Assembly (NCBI GenBank): GCA_036488085.1
Contig: DASXHZ010000043.1
Location: 1 to 64,000 of the forward strand
Direction of reading: 5' to 3'
Source: DASXHZ01 sp036488085
Lineage (GTDB): Bacteria > Acidobacteriota > Thermoanaerobaculia > Gp7-AA8
DNA length: 64,000 nt
This document shows, in pieces, positions 50,261 to 58,248 of the stretch. The first letter of the stretch is position 1, and each line of letters begins with the position of its first letter. The notes under the pieces were generated by a model. That model was not told where the DNA came from. It did no database searches and saw only the letters and a program-made list of their open reading frames with translations. A program made the translations under genes and the position numbers.

Positions 50261-52323
50261 CAGAAGTTTACTTCGACCTGCCCGAAGAACTCGCGGCCGG
50301 TCATCCGGTTCTCCGTTCCGACGATAGTCTCCTCGGGACGTTTGTTGAGCAGGTTGTTGCCGAAGAGCGTGAAGCGGATCGGTCGGCTGTGGACGAACGG
50401 CACGTCGTAACTGACGCGCGCGTTCAGCAGCGTGTAGGACGGCTGCGGCGGCGCGGCGAAGCTCGTGAAGTTGGAGCGGATGAAGAACCAGTTCGACGGC
50501 GCCTCGTAGCTGCTCTTCCACGATGCCTCCAGCGAGGCGCTCACGTTGTTGAACGGACCGGCATACGCGCCGAAGTTGACCTTGTCCTTCGGCGCATAGA
50601 CGAACTCGAACGAATGGCCCGACGAGTCGGTGCCGGCACCGAGCTGGCTCTCGGTTTCGTGCCCGTAGTTCACGAAGCCGGTGACTCGCCCCGTGACGTT
50701 GGCGCGCAACTCGACCTCGCCGCCCATGATCCGCGCGTTCGCCGGCTGGTTCTCCCAACCGAAGGTCGGCATCGGCGCGAGGAGATTCTGGACGATCACG
50801 ATGAAGTTCTTCACCCGCGAGCGATAGAGATCCGCCTTGACCGACACTGTCGGAGAGAGCTGATACTCGCCGCCGAGATCGAACGTGCTGATCTCTTCGG
50901 GCTTCAGATTCGGGTTCGGATTGAACGTCGACAACGGGATCAGGAGACCGGGGATGTCGGGATTCGAGGCATTGATGAACCAACTGTCCTGATAGAGCTC
51001 GGAGAAGGTCGGGAAACGAAACGCTGTCGAATAGCCGCCGCGCACGACCAGGCGGCTGCTCGGCGTGTAGACGAACGAGAGTCGCGGCGAAGTCTTCGAT
51101 GAGAAGAGGCTGGTCTTGTTGTCATAGCGGATGCCGGCGACGATGCGTAGGAGGTTCGGCAGCGCGTCCCACTGGTCCTGCGCGTAGACGGCGAGCTTGT
51201 TGTAGCCGGAGGCGACGGTCGCATCCGGCGAGAGCTCCTGAACGTGCTCGGCGCGATCGAGGCGCCGCGCTTCGACGCCGACAAGGATGTCGTGCATGGG
51301 GATCATGTGGAGCCCGGCGCGGAAGTCACCGATGGCCTGATAGCCGTGGTCGGCGCGATGCGAGAACTCCGGCAGTTCCTGCGCGGCGTGACAGCCGGCG
51401 CAGTGCATGCCGTTTCGGTGCGCGTAGGAGAGGTCGGCGCTCCAGGTGATCGGCGCGTTCGCGGGCGCGTGGTTGTAGCGCAGCGACGCGATCGTCAGTG
51501 CTTGAATGAGGTCGTGCGCCGACGCGAAGCCGGTGCCGGGCGGCAGGCCGAGCTCGGCGGGAAACTCTTCGCGGAATCCGTTCAGATGATCGTCGTGGCG
51601 ATAGAGCGATCCCTGCCAGTCGCCGCGCGAGGCCTTGAGAAAGACATCGGTCCCGCGCACCTTCGACTTGTCGTCAGTCCAGAACTCCTCGGGCATCTGG
51701 CTCTGGTACGCGCGCACCGACGCGAGGTACGAGCCGTTCGCCGTCTTCTTGCCGTACATCGCGTTCACGAGGCCGGTCGAGCGCGCGCCGGCAAAGAGCT
51801 GCGCCTGTCCGCCGGCGAGGTCTTCTCCCGAGAGCGTGACGATGTTGATCACGCCCCAATACGCGTTCTCGCCGTACAGCGACGATCCGGGACCGCGCAC
51901 GACTTCGATCCGCTTGATGTTCTCGATCGGGAAGAGGTCGAAGGCGGGGCTGAGCGGAAAGCCGCCGGTGTCGCCGGAGTTGACGGGCGCGCCGTCGATG
52001 AGCATGAGGACACGGTTCGCGAACGGGTTCTCGCCGAAGCCGCGGATGTCGATCGTCTGCGTCATCGGATTCCAGCGGACGTTGACGCCGGCGACAAGAC
52101 GGAGGATGTCCGGCACCGTCCGCGCGCCCGATTCCGAGATCTGTTTCGCAGTAACGACCGTGACCGCGCTCGGTGCCTTCGAGATCGGGATCTCGGTCTT
52201 CGTCGCCGCTTCGACTTTCAGTTGCTCTTCGCCGAAGAGCGTGACCTGGCCGATTTTCTTCTGCGCCTCTTGTGCGAGCACAGGTATCGCGACGATCAGC
52301 GCGAAAACGAGAGACTTGCGCAT
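50260..52323 (-). CDS. TonB-dependent outer-membrane receptor
   Basis: 687 residues. Signal peptide KSLVFALIVAIPVLA, a plug domain (KAPSAVTVVTAKQISESGAR, DIRGFGENPFANRVLMLIDG, IEVVRGPGSSLYGENAYWGV) and a C-terminal 22-strand barrel ending in phenylalanine (GQVEVNF). Imports a ligand through the outer membrane using TonB. An extracellular-loop segment contains CAGCH, a c-type heme-binding-like motif unusual for this family. It lies between an NCS2 permease and the TPR/PhnD fusion; the ligand is not evident. Confidence 0.93.
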   Translation of the reverse strand: MRKSLVFALIVAIPVLAQEAQKKIGQVTLFGEEQLKVEAATKTEIPISKAPSAVTVVTAKQISESGARTVPDILRLVAGVNVRWNPMTQTIDIRGFGENPFANRVLMLIDGAPVNSGDTGGFPLSPAFDLFPIENIKRIEVVRGPGSSLYGENAYWGVINIVTLSGEDLAGGQAQLFAGARSTGLVNAMYGKKTANGSYLASVRAYQSQMPEEFWTDDKSKVRGTDVFLKASRGDWQGSLYRHDDHLNGFREEFPAELGLPPGTGFASAHDLIQALTIASLRYNHAPANAPITWSADLSYAHRNGMHCAGCHAAQELPEFSHRADHGYQAIGDFRAGLHMIPMHDILVGVEARRLDRAEHVQELSPDATVASGYNKLAVYAQDQWDALPNLLRIVAGIRYDNKTSLFSSKTSPRLSFVYTPSSRLVVRGGYSTAFRFPTFSELYQDSWFINASNPDIPGLLIPLSTFNPNPNLKPEEISTFDLGGEYQLSPTVSVKADLYRSRVKNFIVIVQNLLAPMPTFGWENQPANARIMGGEVELRANVTGRVTGFVNYGHETESQLGAGTDSSGHSFEFVYAPKDKVNFGAYAGPFNNVSASLEASWKSSYEAPSNWFFIRSNFTSFAAPPQPSYTLLNARVSYDVPFVHSRPIRFTLFGNNLLNKRPEETIVGTENRMTGREFFGQVEVNF

Positions 52324-52331
52324 GTTTGCCT

Positions 52332-52410
52332 CGTCATCCGGTACCCGTTATCCGTTATCGGGGTCAGCCGTTGCGGCGGATGACGGATCACGGGTAACGG
52401 ATAACGGCCT
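52332..52410. repeat. TTATCCG heptamer palindrome
   Basis: Left arm 52332-52361 (CCCGTTATCCGTTATCGG) and right arm 52378-52410 (GGATCACGGGTAACGGATAA) are imperfectly complementary. It lies 2 bp after the permease stop codon on the coding strand and just upstream of the TonB receptor start, where it may cover that gene's promoter or leader. Confidence 0.8.
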
Positions 52411-52412
52411 CT

Positions 52413-53696
52413 CTAATGTGGGAGACCGAACAAATAGTAAACGAGACACGCGGCGGCGAGAACGATCGAGCCGGGGTGGATTTCGCGGGCGCGGCCGGCG
52501 AGGAGTTTCATGATCGGGTAGACGACCAGGCCGGCCGTCAGGCCGTTGGCGATGTTGAACGTGAAGACCATCATCGCGATCGTCACAAACGCCGGAACGA
52601 GCTCAGTGAAGTCGTCGAAGTCGATCCGGCGGATACCGTCGAGCATCAGCGCCCCGACGGCGATCAGCGCCGGACCGTACGCGAAACGGAGTTGCTGCAG
52701 CGGTTCGACGAGCGGGATGAAAAAGAGCGAGATCGCGAACAGCACGCCGGTCGAGATCGCAGCGACCCCGGTCCGCGCGCCGTCGCGGATTCCGACCGCC
52801 GACTCGATGTAGGCGCCGCTGGTCGACGTCCCGACCAGACCGCTCAAGATGCACGCGATCGCGTCGACAGTCATAGGCTTCTCGATGTCGGGGAAGTTGC
52901 CGTCGCGGTCGAGCATCCCGCCTGCGGCGCCGACGCCGACGAGCGTGCCGAGGGTGTCGAGGAAGCTCATGAGCACGAGCGTGAGGAGGATCGGAAGGAA
53001 CGACAGCTTCAACACGCCCGTGATGTCGAGATGGAGCGCGATCGGCGCGAGCGAGTACTCGCCGCGGAACGGCATCGCGAAAATGCCGTGCGGCGCTTTC
53101 GCGACGCCGAGGAGCACGCCGGCCGCCGCGGTTGCGACCATCCCGATCAGGATTGCGCCGCGGACGCGCCGCTGGAGCAGCGCCATGATCGCGATGAACC
53201 CGGCGATCGCCAGCAGGACCTCCGTGCTCCGGAGATCGCCGATCTTCACCGGCACGCCGGTACCGCTCGAGACGATGCCGGTCTCCGTGAGGCCGATGAA
53301 CGCGAGGAAGAGGCCGATGCCGGCGGCGAAGCTATGCTTCAGGCTGACCGAGATCGATCGCGCCAGCCATCCGCGCAGTCCCAAGAGCGTGATCACCAGG
53401 AACAGCACGCCGCTGACGAACACAGTGCCGAGGCGCTGCTGCCAAGTGACGCCGAGGGCGGCGAGGCCGAAAGCGATGAAGGCGTTCTCCCCCATATATG
53501 GCGCCACCGCGATCGGGCGGTTGGCGTAAACGCCCATCAGGATCGAGCCGACCGCCGCGACGACGATGGTTGCGACCGTGCTGGCGCCGACCGGCAGGCC
53601 GGCGGCCTTCAGGATCGCGGGGTTGACGATGATGATGTACGCCATCGCGAGAAAGGTGCTGGCGCCCGCGAGCACTTCGGCAAACATCGATAGCAT
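52413..53696 (-). CDS. NCS2-family nucleobase permease (AzgA-like)
   Basis: 427 residues, about 13 hydrophobic helices. Family motifs: FAEVLAGASTFLAMAYIIIV at the N-terminus, NAFIAFGLAALGVTWQQRLG, and GTSTSGAYIESAVGIRDGAR, typical of guanine/hypoxanthine/adenine permeases. It imports a purine or related base by proton symport. The ATG at 53696 is used; one at 53687 is possible, and further upstream the frame would overlap the divergent O-methyltransferase gene. Confidence 0.9.
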   Translation of the reverse strand: MLSMFAEVLAGASTFLAMAYIIIVNPAILKAAGLPVGASTVATIVVAAVGSILMGVYANRPIAVAPYMGENAFIAFGLAALGVTWQQRLGTVFVSGVLFLVITLLGLRGWLARSISVSLKHSFAAGIGLFLAFIGLTETGIVSSGTGVPVKIGDLRSTEVLLAIAGFIAIMALLQRRVRGAILIGMVATAAAGVLLGVAKAPHGIFAMPFRGEYSLAPIALHLDITGVLKLSFLPILLTLVLMSFLDTLGTLVGVGAAGGMLDRDGNFPDIEKPMTVDAIACILSGLVGTSTSGAYIESAVGIRDGARTGVAAISTGVLFAISLFFIPLVEPLQQLRFAYGPALIAVGALMLDGIRRIDFDDFTELVPAFVTIAMMVFTFNIANGLTAGLVVYPIMKLLAGRAREIHPGSIVLAAACLVYYLFGLPH

Positions 53697-53705
53697 TATG
53701 CCGAC

Positions 53706-54365
53706 ATGAAGAACGATCAGTGGAACCAAGTTGACGACTACATCGAAGAGACGATCATCGGAAGCGACGACGCGTTGCAGGCGGCGCTCGATACCAGCAG
53801 TGCCGAGGGGTTACCGGCGATCGCCGTGTCCGCGGCGCAGGGTAAGTTCCTCAACCTCCTCGCCCGTCTCATCCACGCACGCTCGGTCCTCGAGATCGGC
53901 ACCCTCGGCGCGTACAGCACGATCTGGCTCGCCCGCGCGCTGCCGAAGGACGGCCGCCTGATCTCGCTCGAGGTGAACGCGCATCACGCCGACGTCGCGC
54001 GGAAGAACATCGCGCGCGCCGGCTTGTCGTCGGTCGCCGAGGTGCGCCTCGGCGCGGCGCTCGACACACTGCCGACGTTGCGCGGGGACGGACCGTTCGA
54101 CATCTTTTTCATCGACGCCGACAAGGCGAACATCCCGGAGTACTTCCGCTGGTCGATCGACCTCGGGCACAGCGGAAGCGTGATCATCGTCGACAACGTC
54201 GTCCGCGACGGCGCGCTCGCGGACGCGAACACGAAGGACGAGGCAGTCATCGGCGTGCGCCGGCTGCATGACTTCATCCGCAACGAGCCGCGCGTCACCG
54301 CGACGACGATCCAGACGGTCGGGATGAAAGGCTACGACGGTTTCACGATGGCGGTGGTTGTGTAG
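53706..54365 (+). CDS. O-methyltransferase (caffeoyl-CoA OMT-like)
   Basis: 219 residues of a class I SAM-dependent methyltransferase of the cation-dependent OMT family. SVLEIGTLGAYSTIWLARAL is the SAM-binding motif, LISLEVNAHHADVARKNI follows, and FFIDADKANIPEYF plus VDNVVRDG carry the metal-binding aspartates and asparagine. Acceptor unknown, probably a catechol. It overlaps the convergent ligA gene by 23 bp and is divergent from the permease (9-bp gap). Confidence 0.9.
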   Translation: MKNDQWNQVDDYIEETIIGSDDALQAALDTSSAEGLPAIAVSAAQGKFLNLLARLIHARSVLEIGTLGAYSTIWLARALPKDGRLISLEVNAHHADVARKNIARAGLSSVAEVRLGAALDTLPTLRGDGPFDIFFIDADKANIPEYFRWSIDLGHSGSVIIVDNVVRDGALADANTKDEAVIGVRRLHDFIRNEPRVTATTIQTVGMKGYDGFTMAVVV

Positions 54366-56331
54366 CGCCGATCAGCGCCAGGAACTCGTCCTCGGTGAGC
54401 ACGGGAACCTTCAGCGACTTCGCTTTGTCGAGCTTCGAGCCGGCGGCTTCGCCGGCGACGACATAGGCGGTCTTCGATGAGACGCTGGCGGAGGGCTTGC
54501 CGCCTTCGCGCTCGATCAGTTTGTGGATCTCGTCGCGGGAGAAGCGGGTCAGCGTGCCGGTGACGACGACAGTCTTACCGGCGAGCCGGTTGCCGGTGGC
54601 TGTGGCGACGTGCACCGGCGCGACACCGGCGCGCTGCATCTGCTCGATGCGTTCGCGGTTGGCGGGCACGTCGAAGTAGAAGCGGATCGAGTCAGCGAGC
54701 TTCGGCCCGATCTCCGCCGTGTCGATCAGCTCCTCGCGTGTGGCGTTCATCAACGTGTCGAGCGAGCGGAATCGCTCCGCGAGCACTTTTGCGGCACGCT
54801 CGCCGACGAAGCGGATCCCGAGCGCGAAGATCAGGCGCGAAAGCTCGTTCGTCTTCGAGCGCTCGATGTTCTCGACGAGCTTCTTCGCCGACTTCTCCCC
54901 CATCCGTTCGAGGTCGGCGAGATCCTCCCAGCGCAAGGTGTAGAGGCCGGCGATGTCGCGCGCCAGGCCCTTCGCGAGGATCTGTTTCACCCGCTCCTCG
55001 CCGAGGCCTTCGATGTCCATCGCCTTCCGGCTGCCGAAGTGCGTGATCGACTGCTCGACGATCGCCGGGCAGCCTTGGTTGATGCAGCGGATCGCGACTT
55101 CGCCCTCGAATCGATGCAGCGGTTCGCCGCACACCGGACAGTTTTCCGGAGGCAGGAACGGCTTCGACTTCGGCGCGTGTGCGACGACCTCGACAACCTT
55201 CGGGATGATGTCGCCGCCCTTCTCAACCATGATCGTGTCGCCGACGCGTAGCTCTTTCCGTGCGAGCTCGTCGAAGTTGTGCAGCGACGCGTTCACGACG
55301 GTGGTGCCGCCGAGCTGCACCGGGTCGAAGTGCGCGACCGGCGTGACGGCGCCGGTGCGGCCGACGGAGAGATTGATCTCGCGCACGGTCGTCTTCGCCT
55401 GCTCGGGAGCGTACTTGTACGCCACGATCCACCGCGGCACCTTGGCGGTGGCGCCGAGCTCCAGTTGCTGCTCGCGGCGATTGACCTTCACGACGACGCC
55501 GTCGATCTCGAAGTTGAGCTGATGCCGCTCTTCCTCGATCTTCCGGATGAAGCCGAGGACTTCGTCGATGTCGGCGAAGAGGCCGCGCCGCGGATTCACG
55601 GGAAGTCCGAGTTTCGTCAGGAGATCGTAAGCCGCCCACTGCGAGTCGATCCGCATGTCGTCGAGCGCCACGAGGTGGTAGACGAACGCCGAAAGCCTCC
55701 GCTTCGCGGTCAGCGCCGGCTCTTTCTGCCGCAGAGTGCCGGCGGCGGTGTTGCGAGGATTCGCGAACCGTTCTTCCTCGTCGAGGCCTTCGTTGATCTT
55801 GAGGAAGTCGCTCTTCGCTATGTAGATCTCGCCACGGACCTCGACGCGTTTCCGTTTCGTCTCGATCTTGAGCGGCAGCGCGCGCACGGTGCGGACGTTC
55901 GGCGTCACGTCGTCGCCGCGCACGCCGTCGCCGCGCGTCGCACCGCGCGTCAGAATTCCGTTCTCGTACAGGAGGTCGATCGACACGCCGTCGATCTTCA
56001 GCTCCGCTTCGTACTCGACCGCCTCGAGGCCGAGGCCGCGTTTCACGCGGTCGTCCCACTCGCGCAACTCCTCCACCGTGTAGGCGTTCTCGATCGAGAG
56101 CATCGGCGGATCGTGAACGACGGTCGGAAACGACTCGATCGGCGCGCCGCCAACGCGCTGGCTCGGCGACGCGGGGTCGAACAACTCCGGATGCGCCGCC
56201 TCGAGCTCCTGCAGGCGCCGCATCTTCTGGTCGAACTCGAAGTCGCTGATCTCCGGCGCGCCGTCGTAGTAGAGCCGATTGTGGCGGTCGAGCTCTTTCC
56301 GGAGCTTCGCGATGTCCTGCCTGGCCGTCAT
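54343..56331 (-). CDS. ligA: NAD-dependent DNA ligase
   Basis: 662 residues. Domain Ia (DRHNRLYYDGAPEISDFEFD), adenylation lysine K112 in ELKIDGVSIDLLYENG, OB fold, four-cysteine zinc finger (CPVCG...CINQGC), HhH domain and a C-terminal BRCT domain (GKTVVVTGTLTRFSRDEIHK). It seals nicks in replication and repair. ATG at 56331 begins MTARQDIAKLRKEL; the longer upstream frame is a shadow. The start overlaps the stop of the upstream PH-like gene by 4 bp. Confidence 0.96.
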   Translation of the reverse strand: MTARQDIAKLRKELDRHNRLYYDGAPEISDFEFDQKMRRLQELEAAHPELFDPASPSQRVGGAPIESFPTVVHDPPMLSIENAYTVEELREWDDRVKRGLGLEAVEYEAELKIDGVSIDLLYENGILTRGATRGDGVRGDDVTPNVRTVRALPLKIETKRKRVEVRGEIYIAKSDFLKINEGLDEEERFANPRNTAAGTLRQKEPALTAKRRLSAFVYHLVALDDMRIDSQWAAYDLLTKLGLPVNPRRGLFADIDEVLGFIRKIEEERHQLNFEIDGVVVKVNRREQQLELGATAKVPRWIVAYKYAPEQAKTTVREINLSVGRTGAVTPVAHFDPVQLGGTTVVNASLHNFDELARKELRVGDTIMVEKGGDIIPKVVEVVAHAPKSKPFLPPENCPVCGEPLHRFEGEVAIRCINQGCPAIVEQSITHFGSRKAMDIEGLGEERVKQILAKGLARDIAGLYTLRWEDLADLERMGEKSAKKLVENIERSKTNELSRLIFALGIRFVGERAAKVLAERFRSLDTLMNATREELIDTAEIGPKLADSIRFYFDVPANRERIEQMQRAGVAPVHVATATGNRLAGKTVVVTGTLTRFSRDEIHKLIEREGGKPSASVSSKTAYVVAGEAAGSKLDKAKSLKVPVLTEDEFLALIGATQPPPS

Positions 56332-56813
56332 GCGCGAGAAAGATACCGCGAGCGATTCACCTCCCGTTCGAGGAAGCCCATCAGGATCAGACGGGCGTCG
56401 AGGAGGGCGACAAAGTCGCGGCGGCCTTTCACGAGATTGAGGTTCAGCGCGACGAAGCGCATGCCCCGCGGCGTGTCGTAATAGACGATGAGACGGTCGC
56501 CGCCGATCATCTGCTCCGTTCCGCGGATCGTCCTCCACGCAATGACGCGCTGCCGGAACTGGTGGAGCGGACGGAGCGTGATCGTCTCATCGCCAAGCTC
56601 CGCGATCGGCCGCCAGGTGCCGAGCCACACTTTCAGCCCGCCGATCCAGAGCGTCCCGACGTAGACCCAGACGAAGCGCTCCCCCATCCAGCCGTAGCGC
56701 AACTGCGGATTTACGGCGAGTGAAACGAGGACAGCCGCGGTGACCGCCGCCGCGACGATTACGATCGACGCACCGGCTCGCCTCACCCACGGCCGAAAAT
56801 GAAATAACCTCAT
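56328..56813 (-). CDS. Small membrane protein with bPH-like domain
   Basis: About 161 residues. Two hydrophobic segments (SIVIVAAAVTAAVLVSLAV and FVWVYVGTLWIGGLKVWLGT) are followed by a beta-rich domain with ITLRPLHQFRQRVIAWRTIR and DRLIVYYDTPRGMRFVALNL, resembling bacterial PH-domain (YdbT/YdbS-like) proteins. The ATG at 56813 is used; one at 56825 is possible. Coupled to ligA by an ATGA overlap, which probably reflects packing and not shared function. Function unknown. Confidence 0.72.
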   Translation of the reverse strand: MRLFHFRPWVRRAGASIVIVAAAVTAAVLVSLAVNPQLRYGWMGERFVWVYVGTLWIGGLKVWLGTWRPIAELGDETITLRPLHQFRQRVIAWRTIRGTEQMIGGDRLIVYYDTPRGMRFVALNLNLVKGRRDFVALLDARLILMGFLEREVNRSRYLSRA

Positions 56814-56902
56814 TGAATGCCGCACAAGAAGCGTGTAATCTGTAAGTTAGGGTCAGACACCTCAGTTCGGTATACCGCATGCAATAGGTTAGGCAGAACG
56901 CA

Positions 56903-57337
56903 ATGCCTGTCGGCAAACTTGACGGAAGCGGCCGAAAGATTCTCGTCATCGACGACGATCTCGCCATTCGCGTGCTGCTGCAGGCCGTTTTGCGGAGAAT
57001 GAAATTTGACGTCCATCTGGCCGAGGATGGCGCGGCCGGGCTCGAGAAGGTCAATCGCGACGGTCAATTCGACCTGATTCTCCTCGATCTGATGATGCCG
57101 AAGCTGAACGGCTACGAGTTCATCGACCGGATCGCTACGCAGTATCACGACGGCCAGCGTCCGCACATCATCGTCTTCACGGCGGCGGGCAAGCGCGGCG
57201 TCGACAAGATCCCCGAGGATGCGGTCTGCGCGTCGATCCTCAAGCCGTTCGATCTCGACCGCTTCATCGAGATCATCGCCGACTGCCTCACGGGCGCTCA
57301 CGCGGAGCACCCAGTTTCCACTCGATCTGGTGAATGA
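56903..57337 (+). CDS. Single-domain response regulator
   Basis: 144 residues, a stand-alone CheY-like receiver. KILVIDDDLAIRVLLQAV holds the acidic pair, LILLDLMMPKLNGYEF the phospho-acceptor aspartate, VFTAAGKRG the conserved threonine and LKPFDLDRF the lysine. No output domain or adjacent histidine kinase. The C-terminal tail (HAEHPVSTRSGE) lies in the 50-bp convergent overlap with the methyltransferase gene. Confidence 0.9.
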   Translation: MPVGKLDGSGRKILVIDDDLAIRVLLQAVLRRMKFDVHLAEDGAAGLEKVNRDGQFDLILLDLMMPKLNGYEFIDRIATQYHDGQRPHIIVFTAAGKRGVDKIPEDAVCASILKPFDLDRFIEIIADCLTGAHAEHPVSTRSGE

Positions 57338-58055
57338 TCCCGAGGAGGATCGTCGCCTCGCGGGCGTCGATGTCGGCGCGCGCCGCGATGGTGCGGAGAT
57401 CGTCGTAGATCCGGTCGGGGTTGTCGTCACCTCGGAGAAAACCGACTTCGACGAGCAGCGCCTGTACGCGTTCGTGCAGCCGCTCGATGATGGCGGCGGG
57501 GGCGAGGTCGCGCTCGCGGCGAACTTGGCGTGATGCACGCCCCTCACCCGGCCTCCGGCCACCCTCTCCCGGAGGGAGAGGGATCTGGGAAAGCGCGAAA
57601 CAGAATGCGCCGACCGCCTGCGCCAGATTCATGGTCGGGAACTCCGGATTCGTCGGGATGACGGCGGTCCGCTGGCAGGCCATGACCTCCTCGCGCGTCA
57701 GGCCGCTGTCTTCGCGTCCGAAGACGAGGGAGAGCGTCTGGTCGTCCCGCAGGGAAGCGAAGAGGTCGGCGACGTCGAACGGCGTCATGTCTGCGGGCGT
57801 CGTCCGGCCGCGCAGCGACGTCGTCGCGATCGTCACGTGCGCGTCGCGAATGGCGTCGAAGAGCGACGGAGTGAAGGTCGCCCGCTCGACCACGTCGCCG
57901 GCGCCGCTTGCCCACCAACTCGAGAGAGGCTGCAACTCCGGATGTTCGCCCGCGATCGTGAGCGACTCGAAGCCGAAGTTCTTCATCACGCGCGCGGCGG
58001 CGCCGACGTTGCCCGCCTCTTTCGGCTCGACCAGGACGACGCGGAGATTCGGCAT
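57288..58055 (-). CDS. SpoU/TrmJ-type RNA methyltransferase
   Basis: About 255 residues of a SPOUT-class 2'-O-methyltransferase. NLRVVLVEPKEAGNVGAAAR is motif 1, LVFGREDSGLTREEV motif 2 and IPTNPEFPTMNLAQAVGAFC motif 3, matching TrmJ/RlmB relatives that modify tRNA position 32 or similar. A palindromic element is inserted in frame at 57538-57582 (PLPPGEGGRRPGEGR), between the SPOUT domain and the C-terminal helical extension. ATG at 58055 is preferred to an upstream TTG. Whether tRNA or rRNA is the target is not decided. Confidence 0.87.
   Translation of the reverse strand: MPNLRVVLVEPKEAGNVGAAARVMKNFGFESLTIAGEHPELQPLSSWWASGAGDVVERATFTPSLFDAIRDAHVTIATTSLRGRTTPADMTPFDVADLFASLRDDQTLSLVFGREDSGLTREEVMACQRTAVIPTNPEFPTMNLAQAVGAFCFALSQIPLPPGEGGRRPGEGRASRQVRRERDLAPAAIIERLHERVQALLVEVGFLRGDDNPDRIYDDLRTIAARADIDAREATILLGIIHQIEWKLGAPRERP
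57538..57582 (-). repeat. CCCTCTCCC-type palindromic element in frame in the methyltransferase gene
   Basis: On the coding strand CCCTCTCCCTCCGGGAGAGG, then GGCCGGAGGCC and GGGTGAGGGGCG. It encodes a Pro/Gly/Arg linker in a place where TrmJ-like proteins tolerate length variation. Third copy of the element seen at 29018 and 48454. Confidence 0.87.
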
Positions 58056-58061
58056 TACAAA

Positions 58062-58221
58062 CAATCCTGAGGAGCGAAGCGACGAAGGATTGGGTGCGTC
58101 TCGCGTGCATTGCGCGTTAACTTGTCGCGGAGTGCGGAGGGGTGGCGCTGACTCGGTTCCCGATACCTTCGATGCGAGTGGGCACCCGATCCTTCGTCGC
58201 TTCGCTCCTCAGGATTCATTG
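58062..58221. repeat. MITE-like inverted-repeat element
   Basis: CAATCCTGAGGAGCGAAGCG starts the left arm (58062-58097); the right arm (58182-58221) is its inverse, CGCTTCGCTCCTCAGGATT. The arms of about 36-40 bp enclose an 84-bp core without an open gene. It fills the gap upstream of the methyltransferase gene; the remaining bases to the decarboxylase stop show nothing else. Confidence 0.87.
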
Positions 58222-58248
58222 TTGTGATGGCGCGCACTTCCTCATTTT

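Noticed and set aside
52416..53693. 425-codon plus-strand frame antisense to the NCS2 permease
   Set aside because: Acidic/Arg-rich complement of a membrane protein gene; no domain.
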